A DNA stretch of 64,000 nucleotides, taken from Rachicladosporium sp. CCFEE 5018. Its lineage: Eukaryota; Ascomycota; Dothideomycetes; Cladosporiales; Cladosporiaceae. The translations under genes and the position numbers were made by a program. The notes under the pieces were generated by a model. That model ran no database searches and was not told the DNA's origin. It saw nothing but the letters and a program-made list of their open reading frames with translations. Below, in pieces: positions 27,660 through 38,631 of the stretch; the stretch's first letter is position 1; every line of letters begins with the position of its first letter. The stretch spans positions 1,769,497 through 1,833,496 of the forward strand of contig KZ111140.1 of assembly GCA_002077045.2 (NCBI GenBank). The letters are read 5' to 3'.

Positions 27660-30600
27660 ATGAGGTTCACGCCAAATAAGCCGCAGCAGAGTTCATCAAT
27701 GGGTATCTTTGAGGCCTTAGGTCTGGACCGTGACCGCAAAGGAGTCAACAGAGCACCTCCATCGACATACCCACCGCCACCGAATACACCAGAATTTCGA
27801 CAGCCGCAACTGCCACCACGAATTCCTCCTAGACCAAGTCAGGTTGGACTGGCTGATGTTTACTATCAAGGCTTTGGGCAGACACCGCCTGCGCTTCCTA
27901 TCCGCTGGGTTGCCCCTCCCCCATATCAGCCTTCCAGTCAATCCCCACCAATCACAGCATCCCGGTCGGCTCCAGTATCGCCTCCTATAGCAACCGCGAG
28001 ATCGCCAAATATCTCACCTCCAGCTTTGACCACCAGCCCAGCTCCGATCACAACCCCAGTGGCGACGCCGAGATCCCCTCCCATCACCTCACCGCTACCA
28101 ATATCGGTCACGTCCCCGGCAGCACCGTCGCCATTTAAGTCAGGTTCACCACCCCCAACGCTACCACCTTCGCCGTCGAAGCTACGTCCCGCAGTGGAGC
28201 GGGCGCAGCCAAGTCAAGCGAAGGTCAACCCCCGAAACTTCCGCGATCAGCACAAACCACGAGAGAACGATGTCTTCGTCGCGGTGATGGGTGTTACAGG
28301 TGCTGGGAAGAGCAGTATGTGGATGTAAAGGTTTCAGATGCCTCGCCAAGATGCTAATCGATGTGTTCAGCCTTCATCTCCAAGCTGACAACTAAAGAGA
28401 TCAAGATCGGCCACGACATGCAGGCATGTGGGTGAATTTTGGGATGCGAAGGGCCGCACACGAAACTGATCTCGGTTCGACTTAGGTACCCAGGATGTTG
28501 CCGTCTTCCTCTGCAAGTATTCTGATGACGTTAATGTCTACCTCGTTGATACACCGGGTGAGTGGAGTATGGCGCGACTTTGCTAGAGACTTCTGACACG
28601 GCGAAGGCTTCGATGATACGGATCGATCGGATGCGGATATCCTTAGAGAGATTGCCTCTTGGCTCACGACATCCTATGCAAATTCGATCAAGCTACACGG
28701 GATTATCTACTTGCATCGTATCACCGACATACGCATGCAAGGATCTGCAAAGAATAACTTGATCATGTTCAAGAAGCTGTGCGGTCACAACGCTCTCAAG
28801 AACGTCATCCTAGCCACTACGATGTGGGAGCGTGTTCACGAACCGGACGGTGTAGAGCGAGAGCGACAGCTGAAGACCAAACAGGAGTTCTGGGGCTACA
28901 TGATCGACAACGGTAGCCAACTGCATAGACACAGGAACACTCAGGACTCGGCTCTGCAGCTCATCGGTAGTCTGGTGAGTCGACAAGCACACAAAGCAAA
29001 GGTCGTGCTCGACATACAGGCAGAAATCGTTGATCATGGCAAGAGCCTCTCAGATACAGCTGCTGGTCAAGCTGTCGACAATGCGGTCGCTCAGGAACGC
29101 AACAAGATAGCCAAGGAGCTGGCCCACGCCCAAGCTGACATGAAGCAAGCACTCGCTGAGAAAGATCGTGGCACCGCTGAAGTTCTCAGGCAGCATTCGG
29201 AGGAGATGAATGCTAAGATGCGCAAACTCGATCGCGAGCACTCTGCATTGAAGGTCACCATGGAGAGAATGCAAGACGAGCGTTTTGCGAAGATGCAGAA
29301 GGCGCTCGAGCAAGCCGAACAGGAAAGCAAGAAGTATCGTGAAGCCATGGCCGCAGCGCAGGCCAATGCTGAGCGAGAAGCGAGAATAGCCCGAGAAGCC
29401 ATGGCAAAGGCACAAGCCGAGGCGGGGCGCGAGTCTAAGAGAGCTCGAGAAGCTACTGCCGCTGCACAGGCTAAGGCAGAGAGGGACGCCAAAGTCATGG
29501 TTGACAAATACAAGGCGCAAGAGGCAGCCGCAGCCGCATCTCAGCAGAAGAAAGCACCTGCGAACGACGTCAACGAATTGATTGCGCAGATGTCGGCGGG
29601 GCAAATCTCGAAGGACGATTATGTACAGGGACTGATGCGACTCGGTCAGCAGAAGGCCAAGCAGGAGACCGCATCGCTGTTCCAGAGCGACACAAGCAAG
29701 AACAAGCTTCAGACTGACTACGCGAACGCTTTCCAACAGGAGCTGAACAAGAGTAACAAGCTCCAAAATGACTACATGGCGCTGTATCAGCATGAGCTCG
29801 CGAAGAAGCAAGCTGAGGCTCTAGCTGCCCAGTATCAGCAGAACCCGAATATGCCGGACTACTATGCCAAAGAGTATCAGAAGCTAGTGGATCAGATAAG
29901 AGTCGCTCCGGGTGCGGCCAAGTACAACGACCAACTTGCGAGCCTTGAGCAGCAGATCAAGAACCTGAGCACGTCATCTGTAATTCGGACTCGGTCACAC
30001 CCTGTGTTCACGATGACTGAGTGGCCAGTGACTGCAAGCTTCTGGGGCGACAAGTTCTACTTTGTTGCCAAGAATACTGATCTCTGGCAAGTAGTAATTG
30101 GTAAATCTAATCGAGGAGTGTACTAACACTTGCACAGGCAATTCGACGATGAGTTTCCTAAAGCACGCATCGCAGCCAACAATGGGAACCGGTGTGTTAC
30201 ACTTGGACCCAACAAGAACTGGTATATCCATTACCACGATGAAGTCGGTACTTGCTGGACCGGTACGACTCCCCCCTTAGTACCTTCCATCTTCATCCAT
30301 GCTTGCTGACTACGCCTACTATAGAACGGAGCGACGAGTTCCTCACCACTTACCCCGAAGCCGAAGAATACATGAAGTCCAAACAGCAATACGGCTGCCC
30401 AACCTGCGTATCTCTCGGTCCGAATGCCAATTACTTCATCCGCACAGCATGGGGAGCGTCTCACAAGCTGCCCGCAGACGCCACGGCGCACCTCGTCAAC
30501 ATCGCCAATGTCGAGAAGTTCTATTTCGGCAAGAACGGCGCTTGGGTGGCGCTAAAGTACGACGGTAGTCGGAGCTGGGATTTGAAGGGGCAGTATGGGA

Positions 30601-30864
30601 ATCTGGCAGACTATATCAAAGACGGAATCAATGGTGAGACGAGGATACATGTAAGTTGGTATCCCGCCGCCACGCCACACTTTACAGTGGAAACTGACGG
30701 AGGTGCAACAGCTTGTCGCCATGAACCCGGAAGACGCTGCTCAATGGGTTATAATTTGGAAGAACGGCTTAGCCGCTTACAGCATCGGGTCTACGAATGT
30801 CATTGACTCGTTTGAGTTGGAGGAATGGTGTACGAAGAATCTGGGGACCAAGTGGGGAAGTTGA
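27660..30864 (+). CDS. Proline-rich P-loop GTPase with coiled coil and repeat-bearing C-terminal domain (GTPase 2)
   Basis: Seven exons (27660-28314, 28371-28427, 28486-28557, 28607-30086, 30138-30262, 30325-30650, 30712-30864) join in phase to 955 aa. About 200 residues of Pro/Ser-rich sequence precede a G domain like that of GTPase 1: GVTGAGKS-T, YLVDTPG-FDDTD, GIIYLHRITDIRMQGS. A long Ala/Glu/Lys coiled coil follows. The C-terminal ~230 residues carry CVTLGPNKNWYI and CVSLGPNANYFI, an internal repeat, then FYFGKNGAWVAL and WKNGLAAYSIGS. The fourth intron (30087-30137) uses a GC donor (GCAAGT) with a perfect TACTAAC branch site. The start at 27660 is the first ATG in frame. Function unknown; it pairs with GTPase 1 as a divergent paralogue. 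Confidence 0.8.
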
Positions 30865-31136
30865 TTCGTGGGTGAATGACTGCTCCAAGGGCGCATCGGA
30901 ATGCAACGACAGCTCTACATTCTGACAAAAACGTGTTGAGCACGAGACAGTCCACAGTCGTCCAGAGCCAAATGGAGATTGCCGATGTCGGGCGTGGATC
31001 GGGTTGGCTGATCACTACAAGATATGGTAGATAATGTGATATAGGGCACACACTCAGCACTTTCCCAGATCTGCCCGCAGCTCTGGTCACATCTCCTGGA
31101 CCCTCTCTCCCCGCGCCGTTGATCCGCTATGCTCAT

Positions 31137-31949
31137 CTAAAGCTTGCTGTTGACGAAGGTCAGCGCCTTGCTGCCGTACTCGTTGGCGTAGCCGTTATGG
31201 GTCGCGGCGTTGTTGCCGTTACAGCAGTATGCTACGAAGAGTGTTAGCTTGGACTCCGCTTCTCGCAGTTGATCATATGAGGGTACTCACGGTCAGCAGC
31301 GTCGCAGTAAGACTGGATCTTGCTGTTGTAGTTGCCGCAGGTCTGGCCTGAAGGACGGGAAGAGAACTGTCACTGTCAGCCTCTCGCTACCACATCGCCA
31401 CGGAGGTAAGGAAATACATACGCCACCAGCCTTGCAAGTGCCAACATTGTACGGCGCGCCGACCTCGAAGCGTGGGTCACCCATGAAGATCGCAGCCTTG
31501 ATGTTGTACGAGGCAATGCTTCCAGCAGCGCTGGCGCTCAATCCCTGTTTAGGATCGCCGTTTCCACACAGTGCGTTATCGAAGATCTCGCTGCCTTGGC
31601 TGTACCCTACAAGCACAATCTCCGTGCTGGGGCAAGACTTGGCGAACTTGCTGACAGCAGCTACCACAGCCTTTGTCCCCTGCTGCACGGAGTTGGAGTA
31701 CGATACGCCGCCACAAGCGCTACCGCCACCGCAGGCTGGGTAGGAGATGGCTTCGGCCGTGCTGCCGGAGTGGGCAGCGAGGATCTTGTTGACGACTGCG
31801 CCGGCGCTGCCGTAGCCCGGCGAGGCTGTAGTTTCACGAGCACCGAAGATGTGAATTCCTGGGCAAGCTCGCTTCTCGAGTTGCTGCTCGACGGGTGCGG
31901 CGAGGGCGGTGGCGCTGAGGAGCGCGGTGATGAGGGCGGTAGTGTACAT
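31137..31949 (-). CDS. Secreted CE5 esterase (acetylxylan esterase/cutinase family)
   Basis: Exons 31422-31949, 31291-31366 and 31137-31231 join in phase to 232 aa. MYTTALITALLSATALAAP is a signal peptide; LEKR just after it is a Kex2-type site, leaving CPGIHIFGARETTASPGYG as the mature start. The nucleophile Ser sits in GYSQGSEIFDNALCG. The Asp is in YCDAADPYCC and the His in AATHNGYANEYG. Paired cysteines fit the family's disulfides. GARETTASPG and the C-terminal text fit acetylxylan esterases better than true cutinases. The enzyme would be secreted to deacetylate xylan or cleave related esters. Copy B keeps all catalytic residues. Confidence 0.9.
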
Positions 31950-32801
31950 CCTGCAGAGGCCGTGAAGGGAATGTGATTTCTAAGTGGAAAGTAGAGAATG
32001 AAAGCTGTCTGAAAGGTCTAAAGGCTGAATGCTCGATGCGGAGAGGAGGATATATATGAACGTTCAAGAGCAGAGGCGCATGGACCTACGATATAGCCTA
32101 GACCCATTCGCGAGCACCGTGCAATCCTAGTATTACTACTATAAGGCGTTACACGCGTAGTGCAAGGTCCCCCGAGTCACGGGGAAATTCCCGCCGATAC
32201 GTCTGTCATGTTGCCAGCGTACAATAGCCATCTGTATGTTAGGCCACTGGTGCCAGCGAAATTGTGCGGGTGATCGCGGTTGTGAGTCAAGTACGTCGTC
32301 GAGGCGTGCGGTCCAGCAGCTGATTCTCCTCGAAGACAAGAGCTTCAGTATGCATACGGACGAATGGCAGATCTTTACCCGGCGAACACGAACGATCTAG
32401 GTCGTTCACCTGACCATGGTGTTGCATGAGATAGAGTGCTGAAACGGCTTGAAGTGGAGCTTAGCAATCTTGATGTCGGCTGTCAAGCGGGACGTGACGT
32501 TCCGTTTGATGAGCTTGTTTCATCAAGTGCCGAGTGCCTGTTGTGCACGTGTACCCTATGTACCTTACTGCTGTATTACTTCCAGCGCGGACAGAAGGGT
32601 ACCTCTGGGGCTACTCAGCAGACTGGCTGAATCTCAAGGCACTGTAGACATGCTCGGGCGGCTTGACCTAATACGCTTTATTTCGCTACTATATACACTA
32701 CCCTCGCGGGCTTTAACTATCGGTCTCGACGACCCGTGAGCGGTGGAGGACTACCCGTCGCGCTGCTTAAACAACGCCAGTCATCCACGAAACTCTACAT
32801 A
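31950..32801. other. Intergenic between CE5 esterase and HMG-CoA reductase
   Basis: About 850 bp, no gene supported. Contains a sharply bounded block (about 32538-32690) that has no counterpart in copy B, where unrelated sequence of similar length (about 62566-62716) fills the place. Confidence 0.5.
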
Positions 32802-33972
32802 TCACCTTCTTCCCCGTTCCTCCGCCCCAGTCATAGCCAGCCCCGCACCCAACCCCACAGGCTTAGCCCTCACCCCCGGACTCCCAGCCCTACTGACTGC
32901 CGCACTGGGCACGGCACTCCGGTTGTGGCTCATATGCGCCTTCACCAAATGACCAGCTGCGAGCGCACTGCACAGGCTAAGTTCTCCAGCCAGCACGCCC
33001 GCGGCCACTATTCTTGCAAGCTGCTGCGCATTCGCACCAGGAGTCGTGGGATGTGGTCCTCGCACGCCGAGGAGGTCGAGCATAGCTGCTTGCGGTTCGA
33101 GAATCGTGCCGCCGCCTATTGTGCCCACCTCGATGGAGGGCATGGAGACGGAGATTTGGAGAGCGCCGTTAAGACTGTGAGTCGATGTCAGTAAGCTGCG
33201 TAGAGATAGGAGGAACCCGAATCAGGGGACACATACTTCTTCATGACCGTGATGCAATTGCTGCTTTCAACATTCTGTGCAGGGTCTTGCCCAGTAGCGA
33301 GAAAGAAGGCAGTGACCATGTTCGCTGCATGCGCGTTGAACCCACCAATGCTGCCCGCCATTGCACTGCCAATGAGATTCTTGCTAATGTTCAGCTCCAC
33401 CAGCGCATCCACATTGCTCTTCAGCACATCTCGCACGACATGCGCAGGGATGATGGCTTCGGCTACAACAGACTTGCCACGACCATCAATCCAGTTGATA
33501 GCAGCAGGCTTCTTGTCAGTGCAGAAGTTGCCCGAGACAGAGATGATGGCCATGTCCTCGAAGCCTGCTTCTTGGCTCATGACCTCAAGTGCCTTCTCCA
33601 CACCCTTGGAGATCATGTTCATGCCCATTGCGTCGCCCGTCGTAGTCTTGAAGCGCACGTAGACGTACGTACCCGCAATGCTCGTCTTGAGCTGATTGAG
33701 CCTGGCGAATCGGGAGGTCGAGTTGAACGCCTCGCGCATGACCTTTTGGCCCTCGGCACTGTCGAGCCATACCTTTGCTGCAGCAGCGCGAGTGAGTGTC
33801 TTAAAGCCGATACAGGGTCCGCGTGTCATGCCGTCGGCAGTGAGCACAGTGATCGCGCCGCCACCAGCATTGATAGCTTTGCATCCTCTGGAAGCAGAAG
33901 CAACAAGCACGCCTTCCGTCGTGGCCATGGGCAGGAAGTAGGACTTTCCATCGATGACAAGCGGCCCTGCCA
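32802..33972 (-). CDS. HMG-CoA reductase, catalytic C-terminal part (cut by gap)
   Basis: Exons 33237-33972 (truncated) and 32802-33174, joined across a 62-bp intron, encode the C-terminal ~370 residues. GPLVIDGKSYFLPMATTEG, GMNMISKGVEKAL, GNFCTDKKPAAINWIDGRGK and GTIGGGTILEPQ are the substrate- and NADPH-binding motifs of class-I HMG-CoA reductase. Near the end GHLVKAHMSHNRS holds the catalytic His and a Ser at the position phosphorylated by AMPK in animals. The enzyme makes mevalonate for sterols and isoprenoids and is normally anchored in the ER by an N-terminal membrane domain. That part is lost in the N gap here. About 890 bp next to the gap look identical to copy B. Confidence 0.95.
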
Positions 33973-34072
33973 NNNNNNNNNNNNNNNNNNNNNNNNNNNN
34001 NNNNNNNNNNNNNNNNNNNNNNNNNNNNNNNNNNNNNNNNNNNNNNNNNNNNNNNNNNNNNNNNNNNNNNNN
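33973..34072. other. Assembly gap (100 N) between copy A and copy B
   Basis: Exactly 100 N. To the left HMG-CoA reductase is cut within its catalytic domain; to the right proline dehydrogenase is cut near its N-terminus. In the other copy each gene continues normally, so the gap joins two contig ends and hides an unknown length. Confidence 0.98.
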
Positions 34073-34325
34073 AAGAGGTTTCGTTGCGTTTCAACGTGGT
34101 GCGCGAGCTCGTTCCTGGTGGGTGGACCTGTCCAGTCGTAGGTACTGTCTGTATCGATGGTAGAATCGCGCTCTGAGAGCCTCCGACCTGAGATGAATGG
34201 ATTCGTCGCTTTGCTGTTGTATGCTTTCGTCTTTGTGGTATGATCGTTACTGGTGCTACGGGCGCGTATCTCGTTGATGACTTGACAGCATCGAGAAACA
34301 CCGGTACTGGCACCACAGGCTTCAT
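34073..34325 (-). CDS. PUT1: Proline dehydrogenase, N-terminal fragment (copy B, cut by gap)
   Basis: Only the presequence and first ~84 residues from ATG 34323-34325 remain, ending RTTLKRNETS at the gap. The protein equals copy A apart from a Lys-to-Glu change (GRRLSKRD/GRRLSERD is in another frame; in the true frame the base change is silent or minor). As in copy A, the frame is open upstream to ATG 34466 and an optional in-frame intron lies between the two ATGs. All catalytic motifs would lie in the missing part. Confidence 0.85.
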
Positions 34326-37300
34326 ATTGAGAGGTCCCTGTATGAACGCGAACGACAGGAACTTGGGAGAAGCTGGAGAGGAGAAATTGGGATTGCCGCC
34401 ACAAGGACAAAGAGAACACTTACGCGTCGATGATATACGTACAGTACCTATCCCAGCATTCGGCATTCATTAGAGTGAGCACAGCAGAGCCGGCGATTGT
34501 CGATGAGCTTATCATCATTATCTCGCCTTCTGATGGTCAATGTCAGGAAGAGGACGCGGTTACGATCGGCTTCTTCTGTGTGACTTCAAGCCCCACCAAA
34601 ACACCCCCACCATGTGATCATGCCGTGGTCGGGCACGGGATCTGGCCGGCGTCGGGATGCCAAGACGCTTCGTTCGTGAACGTCAGCTTGACAGCGAATC
34701 GAAGACCGTACGAGATGCGTCCGGTCAAGATTACGGCAGCTTGTACATCCTTCTATCCACATGGAGCATACCGGTGTACAAGCTCGCGTCTTGATGGACC
34801 ACAGACAACAGTTCGCACAGTCACAGGCACGGGAGGGGACAGTGATTAGCGGTACGAGTTGATCTATACAGTGTTATCTCATCTACACAAGACCTCAACT
34901 CATCAGATCCATCATCTCCTTCATTTCCTTTGACTGTCACATCGCTAAGATCTCAGCTCCTTGAGCTCGACGAGCAAGAGATTGTGTAGTAAGCAGATGT
35001 TGTTGATCTAGGCAGACTCTCCCACGCTCAGCCCATTGATGAAGGACTGGAGCGTTTCGATCAGATACCCATTTCAGAGAGCCTGCCATTGCCGCATGTG
35101 GTGGCAGGAATGTCCGCCGTGTGTTTTGCTGTCTTGCGTAGAGCAACGAGCCAGACAGCAATGCATTTCACGGCGTTTCGATCTCGGGCGTAGCGTTTGA
35201 GTCTGTCGCAACCGTGGATGACATCTTGCCCGAAGGCAGATCCATGTTGCTCAGCGTGCTCAGGTAGCGCACCAGGGGAATGGTATTACAAGCTGAGGAT
35301 GCGAAGCTGGTCTGTTGAGAGCGCATATGCTATGCGAAAATGTGCGCAGGGAATATTTCAGCCTTGTGTGCAAGATATCCAAAGGACAGACAAAATTGGG
35401 AATGAAGCTGCGTCAATTTTATCTTGGGCGTAGCGTTGAAGCCTGTCGCAACCGTGGATGTGAAAGCGCCCGGAGGCAGATCAAGGTTGCTCAGCGTGCC
35501 CAGCCGGAGAAAAGGAGGTATACTGAAGATATGAATCGTCAGAAGAAGAGAAGAAGCTGACCTATCAACAACGCATCTGCTATGCGAAAATGTCCGCAGG
35601 GAATCTACCGATCTTGCGTGAGAGAAGTCCAAGGAACAGGCAAGAACGGGAAATGAAGCTGCGTTGATTCGATATTGGGCTCAGCGTTCAAGTCTATCGC
35701 AACCGTGGATGTCAGGATGTCCGAAGACAGATCAAGGTTGCTCGGCGCACCCTGTTCTAGGAAGGTGGACGAGAGGGAGAGTACGAGGAAGAGGACTACG
35801 ATTCGCATTGGAGATGCAGATGTCAGCAGTCATTTCAATACCGGCCTGCGTGGCAGTGCCATCCAAGGCGGCGTCTGCTATGCTGCTATTCGATCTTCGA
35901 ACGTCGCCTTCGTGCTCACACGATCCCGATGTGGCAGTGCCCGAAGGCCATCGAGACTGCGCGGCATGTCCGACTTCCGCATGTGTGAAGTGCGAGGGGA
36001 CAGAGCATACGACGTGAAAGAAACGCAAGGAAAGAAGGGAAGGAAAGCGGACGAGGATCTCGGCATCCGTGAAGAGATTGTGTTGCACCGACTGCATGTA
36101 TGCAGGGTATGTCGGCTTCCGAGACTGCGACGACCTTGTCTGACGACGGAGGCACGACGGAGGCCGACGCACTTGCAAGGCAACCTGACCGTCTTCTGCC
36201 ATGTCTAAGCTCTGCATTATAGACATTGCAATGCAGCGCAAATCATCGCCAGGTATGTGGTCTCATGGTGGAGATGGAAGTGGATGAAAGAATCCAAACA
36301 GAAAGACTCACTCACACCTGGTGTAGCTTGCATCACCGGGCCCTTCTACACGGTATAACCAGTGGCTTTGAGCTGTCAGCGTGCTCAGTAGATCATCGCC
36401 ACATGCATTGAAGCAAAGGCGATGATCTTACCCGTAGAGCGTGGCTTGGGTCTTTCTCGGGCGCAGCTTGGACGATATGATCATGGAGTAGTGACCAGGC
36501 CGCGTTCAAAGCCGCACCCTTGCAAATCATGTTCTCAAGGCTTTGTAGTGTCCACGTCTCGACTGGATACCGATGAAGAGCAAAGAATCGAGTCAACCAG
36601 GAAAACGTACTTACCTCATTGCAGCCTGCAATCCCCATTGCGGTGTTGCTTTGGAATGTCCGAGCCAAGAAGTGCGTCATGACCATGGCACGAAGGTCGG
36701 GCCACATCCTACTGACAGACTGTGGCGCGACTGAGGTTGTTCTCGGGCACGTTTTGATAGACGACAAGATCACGGGGAGATGACCAGGTCGGCTTCGAGT
36801 GTGTGCCCTGGCAAGCGATCTCTTTCGGCTTCATAACGCGCGTACGCTGCTTGGATCACGGCTTCTGAGGCGAAGAGCCGAATGGAATCCTCAGGCGTAG
36901 CCCAAACCTCTCTCGGACACGGCTTGAACGTCATGATCATGGTCGAGTGTGATCGTGCCGCCTGCAATAGTCATTGATAATTGTGCCCTTGCAAGCCATT
37001 TCGGATGGCTGTGTGTTGTCTGCGCACTTTTAGGAAACGACCGATGCGCTAGAGGTCGGTCACCAAGTGATGGCGCGATGCTGATACAGCTAATTCGATC
37101 TTGGACACAGATTGAACGACACGATCATTGTGTGATCGAGCCGCCGCAGTAGTCATTGGAGTCTGTGCCCTTGCCTGCTTGTCTTGACAGGAGAGCTCTA
37201 ACGGCTCGACTTGGTCGGGTGGACTATGAGTGAAGGGGAGAAAGTCAGCGACAGCATCAACGACTCGAGAATGAGCTGAGCATGGGTAGGAAGGTGATAT

Positions 37301-38631
37301 CATCGGAAGGACTGAAATCAGTCATGGCTCGCAGCCAAAACAGCAGCTTTGAAGTGAAGACCGAGGCAGCCACAGAGACGGCGTCGGGGTCAATGGTCGT
37401 CGACGACGCGTTGATGTGGCCTTCGCGACGATGGTGAGTATGCTCTGTTCCGCTAGTCAGCTGCGTTCTCTTCGCAAGTAATCGTTTTGCCTTCATTGTC
37501 GTGTTGACTGTAGCCGCCCAGGTAAAGCTGCATCGCATGACCTCAAGCGAGCAGCCCTTACTGCTGACGGCGAGCGACACTCAAGCTTGGAAGTGAGTGG
37601 GCTCTGCGTTGATCTTAGAATGGAGGGAAGGAAGAGGAGAATGATTCGACGCATGGGACTCAATGAAGAGGCGAAGATCGATGGGATCCGGAGATCTTGG
37701 TGGTGGAAGAGTGAGAGTGAGGAAGCGGAGCGAAGGCGAAGGAATCACAATGAGCGAAGAGCTGAGGCGTTTGGTATTGTCAAGACCCACGAGGAAGCTC
37801 CGTTCGTACCTGCCAGCAACGACGATGATACTAATGCATGTGATCATCCGCACAAGCGCTACGAGTGTCAATATTCTACGCGAGAGGAACGATATTTGAT
37901 CGTGTCGATCCGAGGGAACGATTGCAAGTATAATTGACAGAGCATAGGGACCGCTGAGTAGTTAATTGATTGATCGATCGGTCAACGATGAGCCAAAACA
38001 GCGGCAATAATCGGTCAATGCTACAGCTTGAGAGGGAGACAAAGCACATAGCGCTTGCTGCAGTAGGATCGATAGTGGACGGACCTGAGCGTCGCTTCAT
38101 CTCATTTATACAGCTAACTGTTCCATAGAAGCCACCAGCCCGACGTCGGAGATCAGTAGTGTCTAAGCAGTGGTCAGACTTCAAATGTCAACGAAGTCAT
38201 CACAATGAACGATCGCGAGCAACGTAGTAGACGTCAATCCCACATATCAAATCTACACGCACATTACGATCCGATCGTTACGTTCCAAATTTCGAAGCAG
38301 CCGCTCACATGCACTGTCACTCCTGATGCCTACCTTGGAAAGGCAGGTGATTCTGCTGGAGAGTCACTATGCTTACGAGCCCGATATTCCCGCGTACAAG
38401 TAGCACCATCACCAGACCAGGCTGAGAGCGGCGACGGCAGGTAGTTGAAGAGCGTGCAAGCGAACATCATGTACGGGGTCAGCGGGACGACAGAGATGGC
38501 ACACAGTGGGATAGGCGCAGGGAGCGACCTTACGTGAACATGCAGGTGGTAAAGCGTTAAAAGCGGAGCTGTACAGTATCTACCAACAGGTACGATATCC
38601 ACATTCTCACAGTGCCAGCCATTTCACCTCC
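34326..38631. other. Gene-poor region, copy B
   Basis: Counterpart of 4660-8945, with the same degenerate repeats (first array near 35176-35760). It has about 20 extra bases near 36006-36025 (CATACGACGTGAAAGAAACG-like) and lacks the 1-bp insertion that copy A has near 7199. The longest minus-strand frames (36393-36773, 36770-36967) are therefore longer here, but exon phases still do not fit a gene. Confidence 0.5.

Larger units (their letters stand above)
4407..33972. repeat. Copy A of the ~30 kb duplicated block
   Basis: Every gene from within proline dehydrogenase to within HMG-CoA reductase recurs in the same order and orientation at 34073-64000. The offset is 29666 at the left end and 30028 at the right end. 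The largest changes in offset come from a MITE (about 280 bp) and a partial exon duplication (about 100 bp), both in copy B. Exon-intron structures are the same in both copies. Confidence 0.97.

Noticed and set aside
27347..27679. 110-aa plus-strand frame upstream of GTPase 2
   Set aside because: The corresponding region of copy B is shifted in frame despite high nucleotide identity, so it is not under coding constraint.
22871..30864. Treating hydrolase-phosphatase plus GTPases as an antiviral or self-recognition cluster
   Set aside because: No NLR, HET, nuclease or other effector domain is present and no homologous defence locus is recognised; adjacency alone is too weak.
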